A DNA stretch of 64,000 nucleotides from the NCBI RefSeq assembly GCF_004803465.1, contig NZ_SRSF01000007.1:62001-126000 (forward strand). Reading direction: 5' to 3'. This document shows positions 10,346 through 18,771 of this stretch, in pieces (positions within the stretch are counted from its first letter, which is position 1; each line of letters starts with the position of its first letter). The stretch comes from Neolewinella litorea. GTDB taxonomy: Bacteria; Bacteroidota; Bacteroidia; Chitinophagales; Saprospiraceae. The notes below the pieces were generated by a model. It had not been told where the DNA came from. It searched no databases and saw only the letters and a program-made list of their open reading frames with translations. A program made the position numbers and the translations under genes.

Positions 10346-10960
10346 ATGGGCGAATTTCTGAATATCTTCATCAAGTCGGCCTTCATCGAGAATATGGTCC
10401 TGGCCTACTTCCTCGGGATGTGTTCCTTCCTGGCCGTCTCGAAGACCCTCTCCACGGCTACCGGTCTCGGCATGGCCGTCATCTTTGTACTCGGCATTAC
10501 GATGCCCATCAACTGGCTCATTAACGAGTACATCCTCATTCCCGCCGAATTGGAGTTCCTGCGCTTCATCCTCTTCATTGCCGTAATTGCTTCTACCGTA
10601 CAGCTGGTAGAAATGGTGGTGGAGAAGTTCAGCCCCGGCCTCTATGCGGCCCTCGGTATCTTCCTTCCGCTGATCACGGTGAACTGCGCCATCCTGGGCG
10701 GCAGCCTCTTCATGGTAAGCCGGGAGTACAACCTGAGCGAGTCGATCGCATTCGGACTGGGCGGCGGCTTCGGCTGGTTCCTGGCCATCATTGCCCTGGC
10801 GGCTATCCGGGAGCGCATCCGCTATAGCAACGTGCCCCCCGCTATGCGCGGACTGGGCATGGCCTTCCTGATCACTGGCCTGATGGGCATTGCCTTCCTG
10901 AGTCTTACCGGTATCGACCCTGCCGTCTTTGCCGGCTGGAGCGGTAATGTCGCCGAATAG
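10346..10960 (+). CDS. nqrE: Na+-NQR subunit E
   Basis: Six-helix membrane subunit, homologous to RnfA. It is 204 residues (usual ~198). The Cys in AYFLGMCSFLAVSK and in LITVNCAILGG are the expected partners of NqrD's cysteines in ligating the intramembrane iron centre. It lies 56 bases after nqrD in the same operon. Confidence 0.96.
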   Translation: MGEFLNIFIKSAFIENMVLAYFLGMCSFLAVSKTLSTATGLGMAVIFVLGITMPINWLINEYILIPAELEFLRFILFIAVIASTVQLVEMVVEKFSPGLYAALGIFLPLITVNCAILGGSLFMVSREYNLSESIAFGLGGGFGWFLAIIALAAIRERIRYSNVPPAMRGLGMAFLITGLMGIAFLSLTGIDPAVFAGWSGNVAE

Positions 10961-11021
10961 TTTTACCCAGAACTGATGAACCGTCGGCCCGCGGGCTGGC
11001 TTACCTATAAAATACGGTCTC

Positions 11022-12296
11022 ATGATAACCATAGGATTAGCGGTAGTAGTTTTCACCATCATCGTGCTGGCCCTCATCACGATGTTGCTGGTGGCCCGCC
11101 GCCGCCTCGTCCCCCAGGGAGAGGTCAGTATTATCGTAAACGGTGATAGAGACAACCCCCTCCGGGTACAGCCCGGCAATACCCTGCTGACGGCCCTCTC
11201 CGACAAAAGCGTCTTCCTCCCCTCTGCCTGCGGCGGTGGCGGAACCTGCGCCATGTGCGAATGCCACATCACCAAGGGCGGCGGCGACGTGTTGCCCACC
11301 GAACTCAACCACCTTACCCGCCGCGAAGTAGCCGAAAACAAGCGCCTCGCCTGTCAGGTAAAGGTGCGCCAGGATATGGAAATCCAGATCCCGGAAGAGA
11401 TCTTCGGCATCAAGAAGTGGGAATGTACTGTTGACCGGAACTACAACGTGGCCACCTTCATCAAGGAATTCGTGGTGCGGCTGCCGGAAGGAGAAACCCT
11501 CGATTTCGAATCGGGCGGTTACATCCAGGTTGACGTACCCAAGTGTGAAGTGCACTTCAAGGACTTTGACATTACCCCCCACCCGGTCTTCCACAAGGGA
11601 GCCCCGGCCGACAAGTTCAAGCCTGACTGGGACAAGTTCGGCATGTGGGATTTCGTCATGAAAAACGACGAAGAGCAGTTCCGCGCCTACTCCATGGCCA
11701 ACCACCCGGCGGAGGGCGACATCATCATGCTCAACATCCGTATCGCGCCCCCGCCCTTCGACCGGCAGAAGAACGCCTACATGGACGTGAACCCCGGCGT
11801 GTGCTCCAGCTACGTCTTCAACCAGAAGCCCGGCGACAAGGTGACCATCTCCGGTCCCTACGGTGAATTCTTCATCAAGCCGACGGAAAAGGAAATGGTA
11901 TACATCGGCGGTGGTGCCGGTATGGCCCCCCTGCGGAGCCACCTCTTCCACCTATTCCATACCCTCAAAACCGACCGTAAGGTCAGCTACTGGTACGGCG
12001 GCCGCTCCAAGGCCGAGCTCTTCTACACCGAGGAGTTCCGCGCCATCGAGGAGGATTTCCCCAACTTCAAGTACCACATCGCCCTCAGCGACGCCCTGCC
12101 CGAAGACAACTGGGACGGTATGACCGGATTCATCCACCAGGCCGTGCTCGACAACTACCTCAAGGATCACCCCGAACCCGAAGAGATCGAATACTACCTC
12201 TGTGGTCCGCCCCTGATGCTTCAGGCCGTCCAGAACATGCTGGACGAACTCGGCGTACCCGAGGAGAACATCGCCTTCGACGACTTCGGCAGCTAG
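11022..12296 (+). CDS. nqrF: Na+-NQR subunit F (NADH-oxidising, FAD and 2Fe-2S)
   Basis: Electron-entry subunit: NADH to FAD to 2Fe-2S. An N-terminal membrane helix (about residues 2-24) precedes a plant-type ferredoxin domain with [15 protein letters not shown] and a later RLACQV cysteine. The FAD-binding motif [10 protein letters not shown] and the NADH-binding [12 protein letters not shown] follow, and the protein ends with the conserved DDFGS. Length 424 is slightly above the usual ~407. Last gene of the operon; a strong hairpin follows 52 bases later. Confidence 0.97.
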   Translation: MITIGLAVVVFTIIVLALITMLLVARRRLVPQGEVSIIVNGDRDNPLRVQPGNTLLTALSDKSVFLPSACGGGGTCAMCECHITKGGGDVLPTELNHLTRREVAENKRLACQVKVRQDMEIQIPEEIFGIKKWECTVDRNYNVATFIKEFVVRLPEGETLDFESGGYIQVDVPKCEVHFKDFDITPHPVFHKGAPADKFKPDWDKFGMWDFVMKNDEEQFRAYSMANHPAEGDIIMLNIRIAPPPFDRQKNAYMDVNPGVCSSYVFNQKPGDKVTISGPYGEFFIKPTEKEMVYIGGGAGMAPLRSHLFHLFHTLKTDRKVSYWYGGRSKAELFYTEEFRAIEEDFPNFKYHIALSDALPEDNWDGMTGFIHQAVLDNYLKDHPEPEEIEYYLCGPPLMLQAVQNMLDELGVPEENIAFDDFGS

Positions 12297-12302
12297 TACA
12301 AA

Positions 12303-12343
12303 GCTGCCTCCGGCAGCGCCAGTAAAATGCTGCCTCCGGCAGC
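12303..12343 (+). repeat. Two hairpin repeats, 26-bp period
   Basis: GCTGCCTCCGGCAGC occurs at 12303-12317 and 12329-12343, 26 bases apart with the spacer GCCAGTAAAAT. It is the same unit and period as the array at 62.74 kb. Confidence 0.75.
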
Positions 12344-12347
12344 GCTG

Positions 12348-12385
12348 ACGACAGCCCGCCAAGATCTTTCTTGGCGGGCTGTCGT
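12348..12385. terminator. Strong hairpin at the end of the nqr operon
   Basis: Perfect 17-bp stem (12348-12364 pairing with 12369-12385) around a four-base loop TCTT. There is no T-tract after it, so it may act as a Rho-associated or mRNA-protecting hairpin. Confidence 0.65.
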
Positions 12386-12577
12386 GATTCAGGTCAGGAA
12401 GTGGGGGCAATGGTTTTCCAACCGCGTTGGAACCCTGCACTTCAGGTAGCGCCGCGTTTTAAGCTGGCCTGGGCATCACCCTGCGGCTTCACCGGGGACA
12501 CGCTTTGTGGTTTCGGGCTGGTGGGCTGTTGGGGCTTGCTTTGGTCGCTTCGTTAATTCAAACGGTACCCTTCCGCC

Positions 12578-12619
12578 GCTGCCTGAGGCAGCGTTGTACT
12601 TGCGCTGCCATGAGGCAGC
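12578..12619 (-). repeat. Two hairpin repeats in opposite orientation
   Basis: GCTGCCTGAGGCAGC at 12578 and a 16-base variant at 12604 keep the 26-base period. The flanking TACTT spacers are the reverse complement of those at 12.3 kb. The two pairs therefore face each other around a 234-bp segment with no gene, between the nqr operon and the glycosyltransferase. Confidence 0.7.
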
Positions 12620-12622
12620 ATC

Positions 12623-14230
12623 CTACTTAGCCAACCCCAAATGCTTCACGCTATAGTAAAAGATGGCCCCATAACCCAGTGCCAGCAGCGCGTGAAAAAC
12701 AATGAAAGTGGTATTCTGAATGTAAAGGCCACCGGCAACCGCAAACAGGAAATACAGGGAGAGCACGCCTTCCCCCACGGTGACCCAGTTGAACTGGCCG
12801 GAAAGGTATTTGCGGGCCTGTAGCTTGTCGCGCACGGAACTGATGTTGAACTTGGGTGTGCGGACAAACGGGCTCTTCTTGCCGCGGTAGCCCTGCAGCA
12901 CGGCTACGGAGTTATGCAGGGAAAGACCCATACTCAACGCCAGGAACAGCGGAAAGAGAAAGAGAAATTTCAGGGCCGCCTTGCCGTATCCCGCTTCCTT
13001 ATTGGCGACGCTCTGTACGTTGGCGGCGTAGTACACCCCAATTACCGAGAGCAGACCGACCAAAAAGACCACGAAGAAGTTCTTGTTGAACCCCACATCG
13101 GCCAGTTCGCCGAGCAGGAAGAGCAGCGGTACGCTGAAAACGCCGCACAGAAAAACGAAAAGGAAGATGGAGCTCGCCAACAGGTGGGCTGAGGCGTGCA
13201 CCTTGTGTCGGAATGGCAGGCCACTCGACCACACGGCGGGGAGCATCTTGCGGGCCGTTTCGGCACCTCCTTTCATCCAGCGGTGCTGTTGACTCTTGAA
13301 GCTGTTCATTTCCACGGGCAGTTCGGCCGGGCTGCCCACGTTTTCCAGGTAGCGGATCCGGTACCCCGCCAGTTGGCTTCGGATGCTCAGGTCGAGGTCT
13401 TCGGTGAGGGTGTCGGGTTGCCAGCCGCCGCCGGCTTCGATGGCTTCCCGCCGCCATACGCCGGCCGTTCCGTTGAACTGCAGCAGGTGCCCGCCCTTCA
13501 TGCGGCCCACCTGTTCCACGGTAAAGTGTACGTTGAGTTGCAGGGCCTGCAGGCGGGTGATCAGGCTATAGTCCTGGTTCAGGTGCTCCCAGCGGGTCTG
13601 CACCACGCCCACCCGCTTGTCGGCAAAGTGCGGAATGGTGCGGCAGAGGAAATCGGGCTGGGGCACGAAGTCGGCATCGAAGATCGCCAAAAATTCCCCC
13701 TTCGCCTCCGACATGGCATCGCGCAGGGCACCGGCCTTGAACCCCTGTCGGCGGGGTCGGATGATTTGCCGGATCCGGTAGCCGCGGGCCCGATAGGCCC
13801 TGACCTTTTCGGCCACCAGTTCGACGGTTTCGTCGGTACTGTCGTCGAGAATGTGGATCTCGTACCGGTCACGGGGGTAGTCAAAGGCGGCCACGGCATC
13901 GATAAGTCGACCGATCACGTAGTATTCGTTGTAGATCGGCAGCTGAACGGTCACGAAGGGGTAATGGGGCGGCGCCGGCGCGGGTGCCAGGGCAACATCC
14001 GAACCGCAATGGGCGCCGGCAGCGGAGGTGCCGGCATAGGAAGAGGCGGTCGCCAGCCGTGGCGCGGCCTTGCGTCCGTTGGCCAACTGAGCGAAGGATA
14101 CCGGACGGTCGGTGGGGTCCTCCCCGTGCTTGTAGTGGTATAGCAGGTTGAACTGCAGCAGGCAGTACACCGTGATGTAGAGCAGACTGATCGTATAGAT
14201 ACCCAGAACCACAAAGGCAAGCACGGTCAT
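12623..14230 (-). CDS. Membrane glycosyltransferase family 2 (cellulose synthase/CslA-like)
   Basis: 535-residue processive-type GT2. One N-terminal membrane helix (residues 3-25) is followed by a low-complexity Ala/Pro linker (about 55-88). The catalytic domain has VQLPIYNE, the ILDDSTDE nucleotide-binding site, the metal-binding FDADF, the catalytic TEDLDLS and the acceptor motif QQHRWMKG (QxxRW type). Three to four C-terminal helices complete it. Such enzymes polymerise or transfer beta-linked sugars at the cytoplasmic membrane; the polymer made here is unknown. It begins two bases after the upstream glycosyltransferase and is likely co-translated with it. Confidence 0.88.
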   Translation of the reverse strand: MTVLAFVVLGIYTISLLYITVYCLLQFNLLYHYKHGEDPTDRPVSFAQLANGRKAAPRLATASSYAGTSAAGAHCGSDVALAPAPAPPHYPFVTVQLPIYNEYYVIGRLIDAVAAFDYPRDRYEIHILDDSTDETVELVAEKVRAYRARGYRIRQIIRPRRQGFKAGALRDAMSEAKGEFLAIFDADFVPQPDFLCRTIPHFADKRVGVVQTRWEHLNQDYSLITRLQALQLNVHFTVEQVGRMKGGHLLQFNGTAGVWRREAIEAGGGWQPDTLTEDLDLSIRSQLAGYRIRYLENVGSPAELPVEMNSFKSQQHRWMKGGAETARKMLPAVWSSGLPFRHKVHASAHLLASSIFLFVFLCGVFSVPLLFLLGELADVGFNKNFFVVFLVGLLSVIGVYYAANVQSVANKEAGYGKAALKFLFLFPLFLALSMGLSLHNSVAVLQGYRGKKSPFVRTPKFNISSVRDKLQARKYLSGQFNWVTVGEGVLSLYFLFAVAGGLYIQNTTFIVFHALLALGYGAIFYYSVKHLGLAK

Positions 14231-14232
14231 GA

Positions 14233-14943
14233 TCAGATGAGTTTAAAGATGGTCCAGAGTATCTTATGTCCGGCCAGGAAAGTCCCCCGCACCGTGCCCG
14301 ATATCTTGGACGTGCCGATGCGGCGGCGGTAGCGAACGGGCACTTCAGTGCACTTCAGGCCGGCTTTCGCCGCGCGCACCTGCATTTCCACCGTCCATCC
14401 GAAGTCGGGATCCTGCATGCCCAACGCCCGCAGGGCCGGGTAGCGGATAGCACGGAAGGGACCCAGGTCCGTAAACTCATAACCGTAAAACAGGCGAATA
14501 AGATTCGTAGCCAGCCAGTTACCGAAGATCTGGGGGAAGGTCATGCTGCCGGATTCCACCTGGCCGCGGGCGCGCGAGCCGATGACGAGATCGTAGCCTT
14601 CGTCCATGATCGGGGCGATCAATTCGGTGAGGTCCTCGGGGTAATCGCTGTGGTCACCGTCAAGAAAAACCACGATATCCGGCTGCTCGGCCGGGGGGCG
14701 TGCGGCAATGTGGCGCATCCCGCGCAGACAGGCGGAGCCGTAGCCCGCCCGCGGTTCGCTGACGACCGTTGCACCCGCGGCCGCGCCCACCGCTGCGGTA
14801 CGGTCGCGGCTGTTGTTGTCGCATACGATGACCTCCCGCAAGAGGTGATGGGGGAGTTCCGCTACCACCAATCCAATGCTGGCCTCCTCATTATAGGCGG
14901 GGATAATAACGTCGATAACGGGGGCTGGCGCGGGCAAATTCAC
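14233..14943 (-). CDS. Family 2 glycosyltransferase, polyprenyl-phosphate mannosyl/glucosyltransferase-like
   Basis: 236-residue cytosolic GT-A enzyme resembling DPM1-type synthases that load a sugar from a nucleotide donor onto polyprenyl phosphate. Visible are VDVIIPAYNEEASIG, CDNNSRDRT, the glycine loop EPRAGYGSACLRGM, the metal motif FLDGDHSDYPED and the downstream VIGSRARGQ. It lacks the C-terminal membrane helices of some relatives. Placed between fabG and the membrane GT2 in a likely operon, it may provide a lipid-linked sugar for envelope glycan assembly. Confidence 0.85.
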   Translation of the reverse strand: MNLPAPAPVIDVIIPAYNEEASIGLVVAELPHHLLREVIVCDNNSRDRTAAVGAAAGATVVSEPRAGYGSACLRGMRHIAARPPAEQPDIVVFLDGDHSDYPEDLTELIAPIMDEGYDLVIGSRARGQVESGSMTFPQIFGNWLATNLIRLFYGYEFTDLGPFRAIRYPALRALGMQDPDFGWTVEMQVRAAKAGLKCTEVPVRYRRRIGTSKISGTVRGTFLAGHKILWTIFKLI

Positions 14944-14984
14944 TATTTCCGCAAAGATACGACCCCGGTGACGGCCCGGTTTTC

Positions 14985-15716
14985 CTAGCTCAGTCCACCG
15001 TCCACGCTGATCACCTGCCCGGTGACGTAGCTGCTCAGGTCAGAACCCAGGTAGATGCAGGCGTTGGCGATCTCTTCCGGCGTGCCGAAGCGCTTGAGGG
15101 GGATGTTGGAGAGGTAACCTTCGCGGACCTTTTCCGGAAGCTCGTCGGTCATGTCGGTCTCGATGAAGCCCGGGGCGATCACGTTGCAGCGGACGTTGCG
15201 GCTGCCCATTTCCTTGGCGATCGACTTGCTGAAGCCGATGATGCCGGCCTTGCTGGCGGCGTAGTTGGCCTGTCCGGCGTTGCCCTGGATGCCGACGATG
15301 CTCGACATATTGATGATGCTGCCCCCGCCGCGCATCATGGTGCGCAAGGCGTGCTTGGTGAGATTGAAGACGGACTTCAGGTTGTTGTCCATGACCGTGT
15401 CCCACTGCTCCTCGTTCATGCGCAGCATGAGGGTGTCGCGGGTCACACCGGCGTTGTTGATGAGGATGTGCAGGCCGCCCATATCGGCGACGACGGTCTT
15501 GATGAGTGCTTCGGCCTGGGCGTAATCGGCCGCGTCGCTCTGGTAGGCTTTGACGTTTTCGCCGAGTTCCTCGACCAGGGCGTTGGCCGGTCCGGCGGAA
15601 CTGCGATAGGTGAAGGCTACCCGCGCACCGGCGGCGGTCAGGGAACGGACCAGGGCGGCACCGATGCCACGTGATCCTCCGGTGATGAGGGCTACTTTTC
15701 CGTCGAGTAAGCTCAT
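14985..15716 (-). CDS. fabG: 3-oxoacyl-[acyl-carrier-protein] reductase
   Basis: NADPH-dependent reduction of 3-oxoacyl-ACP in fatty acid synthesis. 243 residues. The glycine-rich TGGSRGIG is near residue 12, then NNAGVTRD, SSIVGIQGNAGQANYAASKAG with the catalytic Ser, Tyr and Lys, and the C-terminal YVTGQVISVDGG. The frame is open ten codons upstream, but MSLLDGKVALITGG is the family start, giving 15716. An exact TAnnTTTG lies 27 bases before. It is probably co-transcribed with the two glycosyltransferases. Confidence 0.95.
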   Translation of the reverse strand: MSLLDGKVALITGGSRGIGAALVRSLTAAGARVAFTYRSSAGPANALVEELGENVKAYQSDAADYAQAEALIKTVVADMGGLHILINNAGVTRDTLMLRMNEEQWDTVMDNNLKSVFNLTKHALRTMMRGGGSIINMSSIVGIQGNAGQANYAASKAGIIGFSKSIAKEMGSRNVRCNVIAPGFIETDMTDELPEKVREGYLSNIPLKRFGTPEEIANACIYLGSDLSSYVTGQVISVDGGLS

Positions 15717-15743
15717 GGGGGCGTATCTTTTTTTGGTGGGGGC

Positions 15744-15751
15744 CAAAGGTA
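15744..15751 (-). promoter_or_regulatory. -7 promoter element for fabG
   Basis: Minus-strand TACCTTTG, exact TAnnTTTG, in the short gap between divergent fabG and ybaB. Confidence 0.55.
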
Positions 15752-15806
15752 GGGTAAACTTAAGCGAGCGCCCCGGCCTTTTAGTAGCTCACCAAATAGT
15801 GCAGCC

Positions 15807-16118
15807 ATGTTCGGAGATATGATGAAGCAGATGGAAGAGATGCAGGCCAAGATGCAGGAGCAACTGGCCCAGCAGTCCTTCGAAGCCGAGGCCGGCGGCG
15901 GCGCGGTACGGGTCAAGTGTGACGGTACCCGCACGATCCAGAACGTTAGTATCGACCCCGAGCAGGTAGATCCCTCTGATCTGGAGGCACTCGAAGACCT
16001 CATCGTGGTCGCCACCAACCGCGCGCTGGAGAAGGCCGCGGAGTACGAGGCCAAGCAAGCCGGTGGCATGATGGACAATATGCTGCCCGGCGGGCTGGGT
16101 AGCCTCCTTGGCGGATAA
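15807..16118 (+). CDS. Nucleoid-associated protein, YbaB/EbfC family
   Basis: 103-residue DNA-binding protein that forms tweezer-like dimers. The N-terminal helix MFGDMMKQMEEMQAKMQEQL, the central RVKCDGTRTIQNVSIDPE strand region and the C-terminal ATNRALEKAAEYEA helix are all family hallmarks, followed by a Gly/Met-rich tail. It is usually beside dnaX and recR; here it sits 38 bases before an antiporter gene instead. Confidence 0.93.
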   Translation: MFGDMMKQMEEMQAKMQEQLAQQSFEAEAGGGAVRVKCDGTRTIQNVSIDPEQVDPSDLEALEDLIVVATNRALEKAAEYEAKQAGGMMDNMLPGGLGSLLGG

Positions 16119-16156
16119 GTCTTACTTTTCAGGGAGAAAATCCCACCGGATAATTT

Positions 16157-18052
16157 ATGGAAGAACTTGCGGGGATCATCATACTTGGAATTTTCGCCCA
16201 GTGGTTTGCCTGGCGCGTAAAGATTCCCGCTATCCTGCCCCTGATCGTTATCGGGTTACTGGTGGGTCCCCTGTCGACCCTCTTTACGGCCGACGGCAGC
16301 AAACTGATCAGTCCCATTTTCGAAGTCGGGCTGAACGAGGAGCCGGGGAGGGGACTCTTCCCGGGGGAGTCGCTGTTCTATTTCGTAAGTCTGGCCATCG
16401 GAGTCATCCTCTTTGAAGGGGGATTGACGCTGCAGTTTCGCGAAGTGCGGGAAACCCAGCGGTCGATCCTGCGGCTCATCTCGCTGGGCAGCCTGATCAC
16501 TTTCGTGGGTGCAGGACTGGCCGCGCACTTCATCATGGATCTGGGCTGGAGCATCAGTTTTCTCTTCGCGGCCCTCATCATCGTTACCGGGCCGACCGTG
16601 ATCGCGCCTATTCTGCAGAACATCCCGCTGAACCGCAACGTCAGTACGGTCCTGAAGTGGGAGGGTATCCTGATCGACCCCCTCGGGGCCCTGGTGGCGG
16701 TGCTCGTGTTTGAGTTCATCAGCTCTACGGAGCACGGCATCGGCTTTACGACCGAGGCCCTACGCACCTTCGTACAGATCGTCATCTACGGTGGCACCCT
16801 CGGTTTTCTGGCGGGCTACGGCCTGTTCCACATCATCAAGCGGGAGTTGGTGCCTCACTATCTGCTCAATGTATTCATCCTGGCCTACGTCCTATTCATC
16901 TTCGTGCTCAGCGACCAGCTGGCCCACGAATCCGGACTGCTTGCCGTGGTGGTCATGGGACTGGTGCTGGCCAATAAGGACGTGCCGCGCATCAAGGAGA
17001 TTCTGTCGTTCAAGGAGTCGCTGAGCGTACTGCTGATATCGATCCTCTTCATCCTCCTGGCGGCCAACATGAATATGTCGGAACTTCGGCTGCTCACGGA
17101 AGACTGGCGTCCCCTGGCCCTGTTCGGCTGCGTCATTCTGGTACTGCGGCCGCTGAGCGTCTTCATCAGTACGGCCCGGGGCAACCTGAGTACCAACGAA
17201 AAACTCTTCATCAGCTGGGTGGGCCCGCGGGGCATCGTAGCGGCGGGTATAGCCTCCCTGTTCGGACTAAAGCTGGCGGCCGACGGTGTACCCGGGGCCG
17301 AGTACATCACTCCACTTGTCTTCATGATCGTACTCGGAACGGTGTTGATCAACGCCACCACCGCCCGCCTGGTCGCGCGCCTGCTGCACGTGATCCAGGA
17401 CACCTCCAGCGGGGTGCTGGTACTGGGGGCCAATGATTTCGCCATCACCATCAGTGAGTACCTCAAAAAGCAGGGTCGCGAAGTTTTCCTCGTAGACAGC
17501 AACAGCAGCAACATCCGCCGGGCGCAGGAGAGAGGACTGCGCGGTATCGTGGGCAACATCTACAATTCTGATCTCAGTGACGAATACGACCTGCTCGACG
17601 TGGGGTACATGCTGGCCCTGACCGGTAGCAACGACGTAAACTCCTACGCCATCAACCGCTATGAAGACATCTTCGGTGAGCGGGGCGCCTACCGCCTGAT
17701 CACGGCCGATGAGATGAAGTCGCCGGGCGCTACGGCCGACCACGAGCACATTTTCAGCCACACCGACGACTTCATCAACCTCAGCGAGGCTCACCGCGAG
17801 GCCGGCGTGATCCACGAACGCAAGTTGTACAGCCAGCGGGAGCTGGTTGATCTCCTCCTGATCGCCGCCGAGGAAAAGTATTCCATTCCGCTATTCATCA
17901 AGTCTCCCGACGGGTCGCTGAACGTGGTTCCCTACGACCCCGAAACCCTGGATGTGGACTCCGGCGGCTACCAATTGGTTTATCTGGGCGTGGAGCTACC
18001 GAACGTCAAAACCAATCAGCAGACGGTCACGGAAGAGCAGGGCAAGCTTTAG
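16157..18052 (+). CDS. Cation:proton antiporter (CPA1/NhaP type) with TrkA-N-like regulatory domain
   Basis: 631 residues. About twelve membrane segments occupy residues 1-400, with the exchanger signatures LFEGGLTL, ALIIVTGPTVIAPIL, ILIDPLGALVAV (the ion-binding Asp) and SWVGPRGIVAAGI. After residue ~410 comes a nucleotide-binding TrkA-N-like fold (VLVLGANDFAITISEYL, then VFLVDSNSSNIRRAQ), then a TrkA-C-like tail. Such proteins exchange Na+ or K+ for protons; a Na+ cycle would fit the Na+-NQR nearby. A second full-length paralogue lies at 41665-43533. Ion specificity cannot be read from sequence. Confidence 0.9.
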   Translation: MEELAGIIILGIFAQWFAWRVKIPAILPLIVIGLLVGPLSTLFTADGSKLISPIFEVGLNEEPGRGLFPGESLFYFVSLAIGVILFEGGLTLQFREVRETQRSILRLISLGSLITFVGAGLAAHFIMDLGWSISFLFAALIIVTGPTVIAPILQNIPLNRNVSTVLKWEGILIDPLGALVAVLVFEFISSTEHGIGFTTEALRTFVQIVIYGGTLGFLAGYGLFHIIKRELVPHYLLNVFILAYVLFIFVLSDQLAHESGLLAVVVMGLVLANKDVPRIKEILSFKESLSVLLISILFILLAANMNMSELRLLTEDWRPLALFGCVILVLRPLSVFISTARGNLSTNEKLFISWVGPRGIVAAGIASLFGLKLAADGVPGAEYITPLVFMIVLGTVLINATTARLVARLLHVIQDTSSGVLVLGANDFAITISEYLKKQGREVFLVDSNSSNIRRAQERGLRGIVGNIYNSDLSDEYDLLDVGYMLALTGSNDVNSYAINRYEDIFGERGAYRLITADEMKSPGATADHEHIFSHTDDFINLSEAHREAGVIHERKLYSQRELVDLLLIAAEEKYSIPLFIKSPDGSLNVVPYDPETLDVDSGGYQLVYLGVELPNVKTNQQTVTEEQGKL

Positions 18053-18109
18053 AACTTGTTTGGGCTTTACCATTTGACCTAATAAACGGTCCCTTTCCGC
18101 TTTGTCCTT

Positions 18110-18164
18110 CGTTGCTGAAAATGCCTATGTAGGTGGGCTACGATCTACTTTAAGCGCCTCGGCA
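18110..18164. repeat. Imperfect inverted repeat in a 265-bp gap
   Basis: The left arm (CGTTGCTGAAAATGCC...) and right arm (...TACTTTAAGCGCCTCGG) are partly complementary around a GTGGG centre. The segment is non-coding in all frames and less GC-rich than its surroundings. It could be a dispersed repeat or a decayed structured RNA; it was only seen once in this window. Confidence 0.3.
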
Positions 18165-18317
18165 ACCCAAAGAGTGACTCCTTTTCAATCAGAGAAGGAA
18201 AACCCGTCCAAGCTCTATTTAGTATCTTCGGGGTTTAGCACCTAAAGAACTGTGGTCCGGAAGCACCAAACCAACTCCGCCCGCCGTTCCTGACCTACCT
18301 ACCTGGAGTTTAGCCAT

Positions 18318-18737
18318 ATGCAATACATAATTATGTTAGTCCTTATGGGCTGCGCCTCGGTTTCCTTTGCACAGGATCCCGCGGACATATTCCATAAGAC
18401 CGTCGATGTCGACGCCGTCAACCAAATTTCCTTTGACGTATATCCCAAGGATCAGGTGGAATTCCGATCCTGGCCGGGAGATGACCTGCTCATAGAAACG
18501 ACCGTGCAGATCAAGAACGTCAAGCAGGATATCCTCGATTTCTACATGCGACAGAAGCGGTACGTCCTCAAACCGCAGGTCACCGGCGATGAGATGCAAC
18601 TCGTCAGCTACGATAAGAACCGCCGCATGGTCAAGGGGACGGAGGGCACCGCCGCCGAAGAGGTGGTCATCGTCGTCTATCTCCCGGAAGACTTCACCCC
18701 GGCCGGTGACCGACAGTATACCCGCATAAGCCGGTAA
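18318..18737 (+). CDS. Exported protein of unknown function
   Basis: 139 residues with a signal peptide (MLVLMGCASVSFAQ; cleavage likely after SFA). The mature part is predicted mostly beta, with a repeated strand pattern (ISFDVYPKDQVEFRSWPGDD, LLIETTVQI) weakly like the adhesin/DUF4097 domains that follow RNA-polymerase sigma or anti-sigma genes. No catalytic motif is seen. It stands alone between the antiporter and the FAD dehydrogenase. Confidence 0.7.
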   Translation: MQYIIMLVLMGCASVSFAQDPADIFHKTVDVDAVNQISFDVYPKDQVEFRSWPGDDLLIETTVQIKNVKQDILDFYMRQKRYVLKPQVTGDEMQLVSYDKNRRMVKGTEGTAAEEVVIVVYLPEDFTPAGDRQYTRISR

Positions 18738-18757
18738 CCAGGCCCGGTGGGAGTGCG

Positions 18758-18765
18758 TAACTTTG
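18758..18765 (+). promoter_or_regulatory. -7 promoter element close to the start codon
   Basis: TAACTTTG ends six bases before the ATG at 18772, so the transcript is expected to start at or next to the start codon. Confidence 0.6.
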
Positions 18766-18771
18766 CCCTCC

